From positions 1 to 47,757 of IMG/VR virus record IMGVR_UViG_3300042556_001041: DNA of 47,757 nt. One strand, 5' to 3'. Both the position numbers and the translations under genes were made by a program. The notes under the pieces are model-generated. The model made no database searches and was not told the origin of the DNA. It saw only the letters and a program-made list of their open reading frames with translations. Below, in pieces: positions 1-6,631 of this stretch. This DNA is from a virus. Position 1 is the first letter of the stretch. Each line of letters begins with the position of its first letter.

Positions 1-127
1 ACTGGATCATGGCGGCCCGATCAGGACCGTGGGCGATGATGTAGTTGAGGACGTAGGTTTCGATGGCCTTGAGTTCGTCGTCAGACGGTGCCGCCTTGAG
101 TTCCGCCGGCCCGGTCCCGTGCTTGAG
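1..127. repeat. Terminal direct repeat (circular junction)
   Basis: Positions 1-127 are identical to 47631-47757. The portal reading frame runs unbroken from position 1 into 47630 when the two copies are merged, so this is one sequence seen twice and not a biological terminal repeat. The length of 127 is a common k-mer overlap in short-read assemblies of circular molecules. Unique genome length is therefore 47,630 bp. Confidence 0.93.
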
Positions 128-1696
128 TTCACGGAACTGCCGACTGCCGAACGTCTCGCCGATGGCCAGATAGACCGCCTGCAAGAGCGTCGCCCACTCG
201 GCCGCCTGCGCTTCGATGACCGCCTCGGCCGTGCCGATCAGGTCGTCGCCGGCCTTGCCTTCGATGGCTGCCAATACGGCGGCCTTCTCAGCACGGAACC
301 GCTCGGCGACCCGCTGGCGTACCGTCTGGTAAAACGGTGCCCGGCTGCGTTCTGTTGCCTTGTAAGCCTCAACCCGTGCCGCCTCGACGGTCTCCGATGG
401 CACGGGGCCGGATTTTCCCTCGGTCAGCGCCGCCGGTTTCGTCGGTGCCGCCGGGGTGGATCCTGGCCAGACGCCCCACCGGAGCAGGTAGTCGATCTCC
501 CAGGCGTAGCGGTTGCCGTGTTCGTCGTCGGCGTCCCATCCAAGCTCGCCCCGGGCCTCGTTCAGGCGCAGGATGTGATGGGTTTTGAACGCCTCGCCGT
601 TGCGCTTGTAGGCGGCGTCGCGGTTCTCTTGCAGGGCGTCGACGCTGTCCCAGTCGGGGATCAGATACAGGCGCTCGTTCCGCCCGGCGAACCGGGGGAC
701 CAGCCAGCGGTTCAGCTCGCTAGCCAAGTCCGCCAACAGGGGGACCATGGTGTCTTGCCAGAACATCGTCTTGGCGATGGCCATGTTGGCGAAGGTGGAA
801 TCTGTCGGGCTGAGCAGGGTCATCGACAGCCCGAGGGCGACGACGATTTGCTCGGCGCTGGCCTTGCTGCTTTCGATGTAGTCCAACTCGACCGGCGTCA
901 GGGCCGTCTGTGTCCAGGTCATGCCGTCGGTGAGCAGCAGCGGTTTCCCGGAGTTGCGGGCGCCGACCCAGTTCTCGGCCATGTCGGTCTTGAGCCGGGC
1001 ATAGGCCTTGTCATTGATGGCGGCAGGCGCGGACAGGATCCCAGACGGCCGGGCCATGTTCTGTTGCAGGTAGACGTTGCTCTCCTGCCCGGCGTTGAAC
1101 TGGTCGATGCCACGGGCCGCGACGGCGAGAGGGCTCAGGCCGTACCAGTCGTCGAGCGGGTGGAACGCCTTCCATTGGAGGATGCTCTCAGCCGGCAGGT
1201 TGCGGACGGTCCCGCCAACGGTGTACTCCCAGCCGCCGATAGGCTGCTCAGCCGTGCCGACGACGACCCGCATCCGGTCAGGCCGGTGGGCGTAGAGTTC
1301 CAGCGGGGGGCGGTTGGGGTTGTCGCCCGTGCCTTCGATGTAGCCGTTGCCGCTGATCTCCCGCCATGCGACGAGGTTTTCGATAATCCGGGGCCACCCT
1401 TGGCCGGGGTTGGGGTTGTTGATCAGGTTCAGCAGCGGATGGGCGGTGACGATCTCGGGACCGTCCTTGCCATCCCGCATCAGCAGCCATTGCACCGACG
1501 AGGCAGCTTGCGCCTTCTTCTGGATGGCACGGAAGGCCCAACTGCACTTCTGATAGCCCTCTCGGGCCAGTTGCTCATAGTTGGCAGGCGTCCAGACGGC
1601 TTGGCCTTGGCCCCAGTAGCCGACGACGGCAGGGGTGACGGCGGATGCCTTGGTGGACATGCCGAGCATCGCCCGCATGGTGTCGAAGATTCCCAC
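1..1696 (-). CDS. Portal protein fused to MuF-like domain (N-terminal 565 codons)
   Basis: HK97-type portal: the dodecameric ring through which DNA enters the head. Start is a GTG at 1696 preceded by GAGGG; the protein begins VGIFDTMRAM. The frame stays open to position 1 and continues at 47630, ending at 47170, for 718 residues in total. The first ~400 residues show portal features, including NPNPGQGWPRIIENLV and a segment with LSMTLLSPTDSTFANM. After a Pro/Ala/Lys linker the chain continues into a MuF/SPP1-gp7-like minor head region. Portals of this family are usually about 400-500 residues, so this is a fusion. It lies downstream of terL and a 53-codon ORF and overlaps the next gene by ATGA. 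Confidence 0.9.
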   Translation of the reverse strand, partial: MGIFDTMRAMLGMSTKASAVTPAVVGYWGQGQAVWTPANYEQLAREGYQKCSWAFRAIQKKAQAASSVQWLLMRDGKDGPEIVTAHPLLNLINNPNPGQGWPRIIENLVAWREISGNGYIEGTGDNPNRPPLELYAHRPDRMRVVVGTAEQPIGGWEYTVGGTVRNLPAESILQWKAFHPLDDWYGLSPLAVAARGIDQFNAGQESNVYLQQNMARPSGILSAPAAINDKAYARLKTDMAENWVGARNSGKPLLLTDGMTWTQTALTPVELDYIESSKASAEQIVVALGLSMTLLSPTDSTFANMAIAKTMFWQDTMVPLLADLASELNRWLVPRFAGRNERLYLIPDWDSVDALQENRDAAYKRNGEAFKTHHILRLNEARGELGWDADDEHGNRYAWEIDYLLRWGVWPGSTPAAPTKPAALTEGKSGPVPSETVEAARVEAYKATERSRAPFYQTVRQRVAERFRAEKAAVLAAIEGKAGDDLIGTAEAVIEAQAAEWATLLQAVYLAIGETFGSRQFRELKHGTGPAELKAAPSDDELKAIETYVLNYIIAHGPDRAAMIQ

Positions 1697-1710
1697 GGGC
1701 CACCCTCAGC

Positions 1711-1735
1711 AAAAGCCCCACCATGACGGCGGGGC
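1711..1735 (-). terminator. Intrinsic terminator-like hairpin before portal
   Basis: On the minus strand GCCCCGCC and GGTGGGGC form an 8-bp stem (one G-T) around loop GTCAT, followed directly by TTTT. It lies between the 53-codon ORF and the portal start, inside the late operon. It may reduce read-through from the terminase genes to the head genes, or be bypassed by antitermination. Confidence 0.6.
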
Positions 1736-1741
1736 GTGTGA

Positions 1742-1903
1742 TCAGTTTCGGCTCACCTCCTCGACCTTGGAGGTTGCCGGGCAGAAGATAGCGAGCCAGG
1801 TCCGCATCACGTTGCCCCGTTCGAGGGCGTGCGTGCGGCAGATCCCGACAACCGCGAAGTGGCCGCCGGGCAGTTTGAAACAGGCGATGCGTCGGACGAT
1901 CAT
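1742..1903 (-). CDS. Small hypothetical protein (53 aa) between terL and portal
   Basis: The ATG at 1903 lies 9 bases after the terL stop and gives MIVRRIACFKLPGGHFAVVG and onward to SKVEEVSRN. It has two cysteines in the first half and a Cys near the end (AIFCPAT), with no recognised domain. The only ribosome site is a weak GAGCGG. Its position and tight spacing suggest translation coupled to terL. The alternative is a non-coding spacer. Confidence 0.5.
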   Translation of the reverse strand: MIVRRIACFKLPGGHFAVVGICRTHALERGNVMRTWLAIFCPATSKVEEVSRN

Positions 1904-1912
1904 CCGCTCAGT

Positions 1913-3238
1913 CTACAGGGACAGGACACGGGGGCCGTCGTCGTCAACGGACAACCGCAGCAGGGCCTGCGACATGGCGTCGATCTGGTCGTCATGCGCC
2001 CCTGTCGGGAAGGCAGCGGCCTCCTCTAGGAAGTCATGCACCCATGGGGCGATAGTCGGGTCAGGAACAAACACGTTGCCGGCTTCGATCCGGGGCGATA
2101 CCGCCGACAGCCGGGCGGCCTTGCTGCCCTGAGGTTCGACGGCGATCACACCGGGGATCTCCCGCTTGAGCGTGGCGACGATGGCCGGGCCGTTGGCCTT
2201 GTCCTCGACGAGGATCGCCCCGGCGTCGGGCCACTTGGCCGACAGCGTGCGGATGGCCTGCACCGTCGCCGGGAAGTCCATGCGGTCCCGGATCTGATCG
2301 AGGAGATAGCAGTCGGCGCCCTTGCGGCCCCAGACCTGACCGACTACGTAATCCGATCCAGGGCCGCCCTTGAAGGCAGCGTCCCAGGACTGAATGACCT
2401 CGTCGAAGTCGGTCGGCGCCAGGCGGTAGCTCTGCCACCATCCCCGCTTGATCATGCCACCATCGGCGGGGCTTGGCCGTTGCTGGTAAAGCGATTCCCA
2501 GACCCGTGACCCGACGGCCCGTTTGATGGCCTGTAACCGTTCCAGCGGGTAGGCGTCGGGCCATAGGGCCTGATCGTCGTCGCTGATGGCCGGCAGGCTG
2601 AGGACTTCCCATCCCTCGTGAGCGTGGTCCCGCAGTAGCCATCCGGCGAGGTCGTCCTCATGCCATCGGGTCTGGATGACCACGACGGCGCCGCCCGGCA
2701 TCAGGCGGGTATAGGCGACCGAGGCATACCATTCTTTGAGCTTGCGCCGTTGCGTCTCGCTGTCGGCGTCCTCTTGACCCTTGATCGGGTCGTCAATCAG
2801 CAGGACGTGAGCGCCCCGGCCGGTGATCGGGCCACCGGCGCCGACCGCGAAGTAGGCCCCGCCCGCCTCGGTGTGGAACCTGCGGACGCTGGTGCTGTCC
2901 TCGCGCAGTCCGCACTTGGGGAACGCCTTGCGGTGGATCTCGCCGGCAAGTTGGTTGCGGACCTTGCGGCCGATGTCGTCGGCAAACTCCTGCGAGTAGG
3001 TGCAGGCGATGACGTTTTTGTCAGGGTTGCGGCCCATGTACCACGCCGGGAACAACTCGGACGCAAGCCGGCTCTTGCCGTGGCGGGGAGGCATGGCGAT
3101 CATCAGGCGGGCGCACTCGCCCCGCTCGACCCGTTCCAGCGCCCGGGCAATCAGTTTGTGATGCGGCGCCGGCTCGTAGGGCTCAGGCTGCACGACGGCG
3201 TAACTCAGCAGGCGCTCCCGTGCCCATGACGGCCACAC
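1913..3238 (-). CDS. terL: Terminase large subunit
   Basis: ATPase-nuclease motor that packages DNA into the procapsid and cuts it. 441 aa, of typical length. ATPase part: Walker A PPRHGKS (residues 50-56), Walker B VLLIDDP (145-151), coupling motif VIQTRW (188-193). RNase H-like nuclease part: WDAAFKGG (Asp286), VEDKANG (Glu345/Asp346), and HDDQID (415-420) with the last acidic residues. The start is GTG at 3238 with GAGGG eight bases upstream, and the gene begins four bases after the terS stop. It acts with the TerS-like protein just upstream and docks on the portal downstream. Confidence 0.95.
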   Translation of the reverse strand: MWPSWARERLLSYAVVQPEPYEPAPHHKLIARALERVERGECARLMIAMPPRHGKSRLASELFPAWYMGRNPDKNVIACTYSQEFADDIGRKVRNQLAGEIHRKAFPKCGLREDSTSVRRFHTEAGGAYFAVGAGGPITGRGAHVLLIDDPIKGQEDADSETQRRKLKEWYASVAYTRLMPGGAVVVIQTRWHEDDLAGWLLRDHAHEGWEVLSLPAISDDDQALWPDAYPLERLQAIKRAVGSRVWESLYQQRPSPADGGMIKRGWWQSYRLAPTDFDEVIQSWDAAFKGGPGSDYVVGQVWGRKGADCYLLDQIRDRMDFPATVQAIRTLSAKWPDAGAILVEDKANGPAIVATLKREIPGVIAVEPQGSKAARLSAVSPRIEAGNVFVPDPTIAPWVHDFLEEAAAFPTGAHDDQIDAMSQALLRLSVDDDGPRVLSL

Positions 3239-3242
3239 GGCG

Positions 3243-3767
3243 TTAACCCTCGACCATCAACTGAGCCGCCCGCATCGCCTGGTCTTTGCTGACAGCGTCG
3301 TCGCCGGCCGTCGGTGCGTCGAGGTTGTAGGCCTGGCGCTCGATCTGAATGACCTTCTGCGTCACGGTCGTTGCGTCGCTGAGGATGCTGGCCAGCATGG
3401 CAACGTCTTTGACGATCATCGCCGTTGCCGCCATGGTGTCGAACATCGTCAGCAGCACGTCGGCCCGAGTGCGGAGCTTCTCGCCGTCCTTGCGGTGCAG
3501 TTGCACCATGGCGACGTTGCGGTCCGAGGCGGCGGCGATGATCTGACCCGCAGGAGCAGGGGTAACGCCGGGGGTAACAGCATCAGTGACCAGTTTCGCC
3601 CGTGTAGCCTGCCGAACCTGCTCGGACAGGTCACGCTGCCAGCCGTTGCGCCTTGCGCGGTTGCGGATTGCCTGAGGTGTAACGCCGGCCTGTCTGGCGA
3701 TCTCGTTGACGCTCAGCGACCCGGCCCGGTATTCGGTTTCGATGGTTTCCCAGTCGGTGCCGGCCAT
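3243..3767 (-). CDS. terS: Terminase small subunit (putative)
   Basis: 174 aa. The N-terminal helix-turn-helix (SVNEIARQAGVTPQAIRNRA, about residues 19-38) fits the DNA-recognition domain of small terminases, and the rest is helical as in TerS oligomerisation domains. The ATG at 3767 has GGGGAGG five bases upstream. It lies directly before terL, which is the main support for the role. Sequence alone could also fit a generic HTH protein. Confidence 0.8.
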   Translation of the reverse strand: MAGTDWETIETEYRAGSLSVNEIARQAGVTPQAIRNRARRNGWQRDLSEQVRQATRAKLVTDAVTPGVTPAPAGQIIAAASDRNVAMVQLHRKDGEKLRTRADVLLTMFDTMAATAMIVKDVAMLASILSDATTVTQKVIQIERQAYNLDAPTAGDDAVSKDQAMRAAQLMVEG

Positions 3768-4121
3768 ACCGGCCTCCCCTCAAATCTGAAGCCCCGCCGG
3801 GTTGCGCTTGCCGTGATCGCCCATGTAGGACGCGGTAGAGGCGTGGCGGGGACATATCGCCCGGCGTGTCGTGCTGATCGCCCAATGGGTAATCGCTCGC
3901 CGGTCGAAAACTATGGGCCGGGGCGGCGGTGAAAAGCACACCCGGCCAAGTGGCGGACCTCTATGTGGACACCCTTGCGGGTGGCGGGAAGGCCGGTCAC
4001 CACCGCCCACCACATGCCGTCGACTGCCCCTCGACGAGACCACAGTGCCTGCTGACGAATGAACCAGCGCTTGAAGAAAGGTAAGACAAGCGCTAGCGGT
4101 GACCACCATCAGGCGGGGAGG
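3768..4121. other. Non-coding gap upstream of terS (possible packaging-site region)
   Basis: This 354-bp gap is unusual in a genome with mostly overlapping genes. One minus-strand frame (4109-3780) is open for 109 codons and stops 13 bases before the terS start, but its translation is Arg/Pro/Ser-rich and low in quality. A hairpin CACCC-TTGC-GGGTG lies at 3970-3983 and a perfect 8-bp inverted repeat at 4066-4094. The position next to terS fits a cos or pac site. No promoter was seen. Confidence 0.4.
4066..4094. repeat. Perfect 8-bp inverted repeat upstream of terS
   Basis: AGCGCTTG at 4066-4073 and CAAGCGCT at 4087-4094, separated by 13 bases. Neither strand has a T-tract after it, so it is not a classical terminator. 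It is a candidate TerS or regulator binding site. Confidence 0.5.
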
Positions 4122-4295
4122 TTAATCTTTCCGTGACGCCTTGGGCACCGGCCGTCCGGTCATGGCGTCGTGAACATAGGTAAAATCGAATATCTCGGGA
4201 GCTTCCGGCCGATGCTTGGCGGCCCGTTCCCGGATCTGCTTGCGGCGCTTCCGGCTCAGCCCGTCGCCCCGTGGGCGGCCCTGGCTAGGAGGCAT
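4122..4295 (-). CDS. Small basic protein (57 aa)
   Basis: Starts at ATG 4295, overlapping the end of the sigma-like gene by 11 bases. Very basic N-terminal half (SRKRRKQIRERAAKHRPEAP), then IFDFTYVHDAMTGRPVPKAS. No catalytic motif is visible; the charge suggests nucleic-acid binding. It is the last gene before the terS gap, so it belongs to the regulatory end of the late operon. A longer in-frame start at 4424 would cover the upstream gene and is unlikely. Confidence 0.65.
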   Translation of the reverse strand: MPPSQGRPRGDGLSRKRRKQIRERAAKHRPEAPEIFDFTYVHDAMTGRPVPKASRKD

Positions 4296-4839
4296 GTTTC
4301 GCCCGTTCGTCCTCGGTGAACCACTCGCCGAAGTAGTCGCCCAGTCGGATCGCCAGGGCCTCGTAATGAAACCCGTGCTTGGCGGCGTAGACCGAGTGGG
4401 TAATCCCCATCCGGTCGCACACATCCTCGACGCTCATCTCGCCCCAGTAGCGCAGGCGGAAAAGCATCCGAGCCGTGACGGGCAAATCGTTGATCTGGCG
4501 TTCCAGGTCGGCGTAAAGCTCCACGTCGACCCATTGGCGATCAGGCCGAAATGCCGTGCGCTGGGCTTCTCGGACCGTCGGCGCCCCGTGGCGACCGCAA
4601 ACATCGTGACCCGGTGTCGCCCAGGCCTTGCAGCCTTGGAGTACCGTCCGGGGTCGTCCGTTGCGGGTGAATTGCTGCGTGCCGGTCTTGGGATCCAGGA
4701 CAGGCCGCTCGACGGTGTGCGTGCATTGGATCGGGCCGTAGTCGACAGAGCCGGTGGGCTTGTCCCCGCCCCAGTGCTGTGACCTAATCCGATCCCGCAG
4801 GTTTAGCACGTTGTCTAGCACGTCCTGGAGCGTTTTCAC
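4285..4839 (-). CDS. Zinc-ribbon plus sigma region 4-like protein (putative late regulator)
   Basis: About 184 aa from GTG 4839; GTG 4821 or 4809 are alternative starts because the longest form overlaps the upstream gene by 56 bases. The middle has a Cys/His cluster (CTHTV, then QGCKAWATPGHDVCGRHG). The C-terminal part (LPVTARMLFRLRYWGEMSVE, then DVCDRMGITHSVY) resembles sigma-70 region 4, the helix-turn-helix that reads -35 elements. Such proteins just upstream of terminases often activate late genes. A catalytic role is not indicated. Confidence 0.7.
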   Translation of the reverse strand: MKTLQDVLDNVLNLRDRIRSQHWGGDKPTGSVDYGPIQCTHTVERPVLDPKTGTQQFTRNGRPRTVLQGCKAWATPGHDVCGRHGAPTVREAQRTAFRPDRQWVDVELYADLERQINDLPVTARMLFRLRYWGEMSVEDVCDRMGITHSVYAAKHGFHYEALAIRLGDYFGEWFTEDERAKHAS

Positions 4840-5020
4840 CCTTCCACCACCACTTCTCAACGACTTCGATAGTGCGTTCAGCGTAGCGGCAGGAAAGGCA
4901 ACGCTTGTACCGGCGGCGGTGGCCATCGGCAAGGGGCTTGATGTGGGTGACGGTGAGGGTGCCGGCGTCGCAGTTGGGGCAGGCCATAACGGCCGGTCTG
5001 TACTGCGCATAATACGACAT
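4784..5020 (-). CDS. NrdR-like zinc-ribbon protein (78 aa)
   Basis: The N-terminal half carries two CxxC pairs (CPNC at 14-17 and CLSC further on) with RRRYKRC between them, matching the zinc-ribbon DNA-binding part of NrdR repressors but lacking the ATP-cone. Start ATG 5020 is chosen because it follows the promoter at 5070-5099; an internal ATG (MACPNC) is possible. First gene of the late/terminase transcript. Likely a DNA-binding regulator. Confidence 0.75.
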   Translation of the reverse strand: MSYYAQYRPAVMACPNCDAGTLTVTHIKPLADGHRRRYKRCLSCRYAERTIEVVEKWWWKGENAPGRARQRAKPAGSD

Positions 5021-5069
5021 GGTAGTAATTTACCCACGTTTTTCGCTGCGTTTCAAGGCTACGGGTAGC

Positions 5070-5099
5070 ATCATACAAAAAAGCTGCACTTTTCTGCAA
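5070..5099 (-). promoter_or_regulatory. Sigma70-type promoter for the late region
   Basis: On the minus strand TTGCAG (-35, 5099-5094), an 18-base spacer and TATGAT (-10, 5075-5070). The surrounding ~100 bp is AT-rich compared with the genome. The start of the zinc-ribbon gene lies about 50 bases downstream. It is the only clear promoter found ahead of the terminase and structural genes. Confidence 0.7.
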
Positions 5100-5211
5100 T
5101 TGATAAACACTTTCTAAGTTCGCCACGATCCGCCGCCTGTTTAGCTCAAAAGGCGCACGATTGCCGAATGCCTCGCGGTTGTTTGGCTTGCCGGGTTGCG
5201 GTGGCGTGCAA

Positions 5212-5604
5212 TCAGCCTGTCGCCTCAGTCGTGCCGATGGCTTCAATCCGTACCGTGATCCCCACGTCGGCCCGTGGCGCCTTGACGACCTCCACGAGTA
5301 GTCGCCGCACCTGGCTATCGTTGGCGATGATCCCGGCATCTTGGAGGGCGTCGAGAACCGCCCCGGCGGCGTTGTCTACGTCGGGCCGCATGTTGCCGGT
5401 GGCGGTGCGATAGGTGACGGCGACGGCGATGGGCTCTGTGATCGGCTCACGTCTCCCCGTGCCGGTCTGGCTTCTCGTCATCAGCACGAACTCATGCCGC
5501 CATTGCCGGAACTTCGGGGCGACCATGTGCCGCCCGCTGACGTTGTGGAACCGCGCCCGGTCCTTGGCGTGCGGCTTCATGCCAGGGAATGTCAGGGTGA
5601 TCAT
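5212..5604 (-). CDS. RusA-like Holliday junction resolvase
   Basis: 130 aa, the usual RusA length. Nuclease that cuts recombination and replication junctions. The N-terminal FPGMKPHAKDRARF matches the family entry, and the acidic core is RPDVDNAAGAVLDALQDAG followed by ANDSQV, giving three aspartates equivalent to E. coli D70, D72 and D91. The residue aligned with the essential E. coli Lys76 is Gly here. Overlaps the upstream gene by ATGA and ends the replication operon. Confidence 0.88.
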   Translation of the reverse strand: MITLTFPGMKPHAKDRARFHNVSGRHMVAPKFRQWRHEFVLMTRSQTGTGRREPITEPIAVAVTYRTATGNMRPDVDNAAGAVLDALQDAGIIANDSQVRRLLVEVVKAPRADVGITVRIEAIGTTEATG

Positions 5605-5900
5605 GCCATCACCGCCCCGAAGATGCCCAACTGCACCTTGCCGCCGGCCACGGGCACATCGGCGCCAACGTCACGGTAAGACGTCAACCCCAATGCGCCA
5701 TCATCACAGGCGTTGCCGGCATTTGCTGGCGTGAACGGTGCCGGTCTGACGTCAACCCCGCCCAGGGTCTGCCCGTGGATGCGGCAGGCGACCGAGACGC
5801 TGAACGTCCGACCGTCCCGCCAATCGCCTTTGCCGTGATGGTTGTCGCTGGCCGGGCATTTGCAACCGGCCGCCACGGCTTCGGGTGAACCTGGTGTCAT
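5601..5900 (-). CDS. Conserved small phage protein with GCKCP motif (99 aa)
   Basis: Begins MTPGSPEAVAAGCKCPASDN and later has ACRIHG. This opening (PGSPEA..GC.CP..DN) recurs in small phage proteins next to replication genes; no function is known to me. The Cys/His arrangement (CKC, then CRIH) could bind a metal. ATGA overlaps join it to the methyltransferase upstream and to rusA downstream. Confidence 0.75.
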   Translation of the reverse strand: MTPGSPEAVAAGCKCPASDNHHGKGDWRDGRTFSVSVACRIHGQTLGGVDVRPAPFTPANAGNACDDGALGLTSYRDVGADVPVAGGKVQLGIFGAVMA

Positions 5901-6631
5901 GCGGCACCGCCAAACAGGCCTAGTTGCCGCTCGCTTGCCGTGATCCGCTCCCGTGCCTTGGTGGCAAAGTCGCTGTCTCGCTCAACGCCAACAAAACGGC
6001 AATCCTCGGCAAGGGCGGCCATTGCGGTGCTGCCAGATCCCGTAAACGGGTCAAGGATTACCGAACCGGCCGGCGCCACCAGTCGAATCGCTCGCGCCAT
6101 CAGATCGACCGGCTTTTCGGCCGAGTGGCCTTCCTTGCGGTTTCCGGGTGTCCACTTGTGGGTCCAGACATCAGGCTCGTCGGTCTTGCGACGCTCAAAC
6201 TCAGCCATGGTGACGACGACGAAGCACTCGTGAACCTTCCGCAGCAGGAAACCCATGCCGAGCCCTTCACGGTGCCAGATGCCGATAACCGGCCGCTTGA
6301 TGCCGAGTTTGAAGCAGGCCGCCTCCACGCACATTGCCGCCCGCAGATCGCAGGTGAACCAGATGGCGCCCGTCAGACGCAGGACCCGCCGCCATTCCGA
6401 CATCTGCTCTCGCAGCCATGCCTCGTAGAATTGGGACTCCTGCGGCACGCCGCTGCGGGTTTCGGAGATGGAGACGAACGCCGACTCGCTGGACGTTCCG
6501 GCGTATGGCGGATCGGTCACGATGGCATCCACCGAGGCCGTCGGCATCCCCCGCAAAACAGCCAGACAATCCCCCGTCTCGATGTGCCACCGGGCCTCGC
6601 CGGTCAAAACTTGCTCAATCGTGGTCGTCAT
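5897..6631 (-). CDS. DNA adenine-type (N6/N4) methyltransferase
   Basis: 244 aa. Transfers a methyl group from S-adenosylmethionine to an exocyclic amino group in DNA. The catalytic motif IV is DPPY (40-43), the target-recognition region lies in the middle, then HSAEKP (169-174) and the SAM-binding motif I DPFTGSGST (194-202): the motif order of beta-class enzymes. No restriction partner is nearby, so it probably protects phage DNA or adjusts expression. Overlaps dnaB by 4 bases. Confidence 0.92.
   Translation of the reverse strand: MTTTIEQVLTGEARWHIETGDCLAVLRGMPTASVDAIVTDPPYAGTSSESAFVSISETRSGVPQESQFYEAWLREQMSEWRRVLRLTGAIWFTCDLRAAMCVEAACFKLGIKRPVIGIWHREGLGMGFLLRKVHECFVVVTMAEFERRKTDEPDVWTHKWTPGNRKEGHSAEKPVDLMARAIRLVAPAGSVILDPFTGSGSTAMAALAEDCRFVGVERDSDFATKARERITASERQLGLFGGAA

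Noticed and set aside
1-127. Biological direct terminal repeat
   Set aside because: Length 127 is typical of assembly overlap, and the portal gene continues through it.
29-1726. 565-codon plus-strand open frame
   Set aside because: It is antisense to the portal gene, which has family motifs and continues in frame over the circular junction.
3780-4109. 109-codon frame upstream of terS
   Set aside because: Low-complexity Arg/Ser/Pro composition, no ribosome site and no motif. Kept only as a note under the non-coding gap.
4878-5339. Minus-strand frame spanning the late promoter
   Set aside because: The middle reads tolerably, but both ends are shadows of rusA and the zinc-ribbon gene, and it covers a good promoter.
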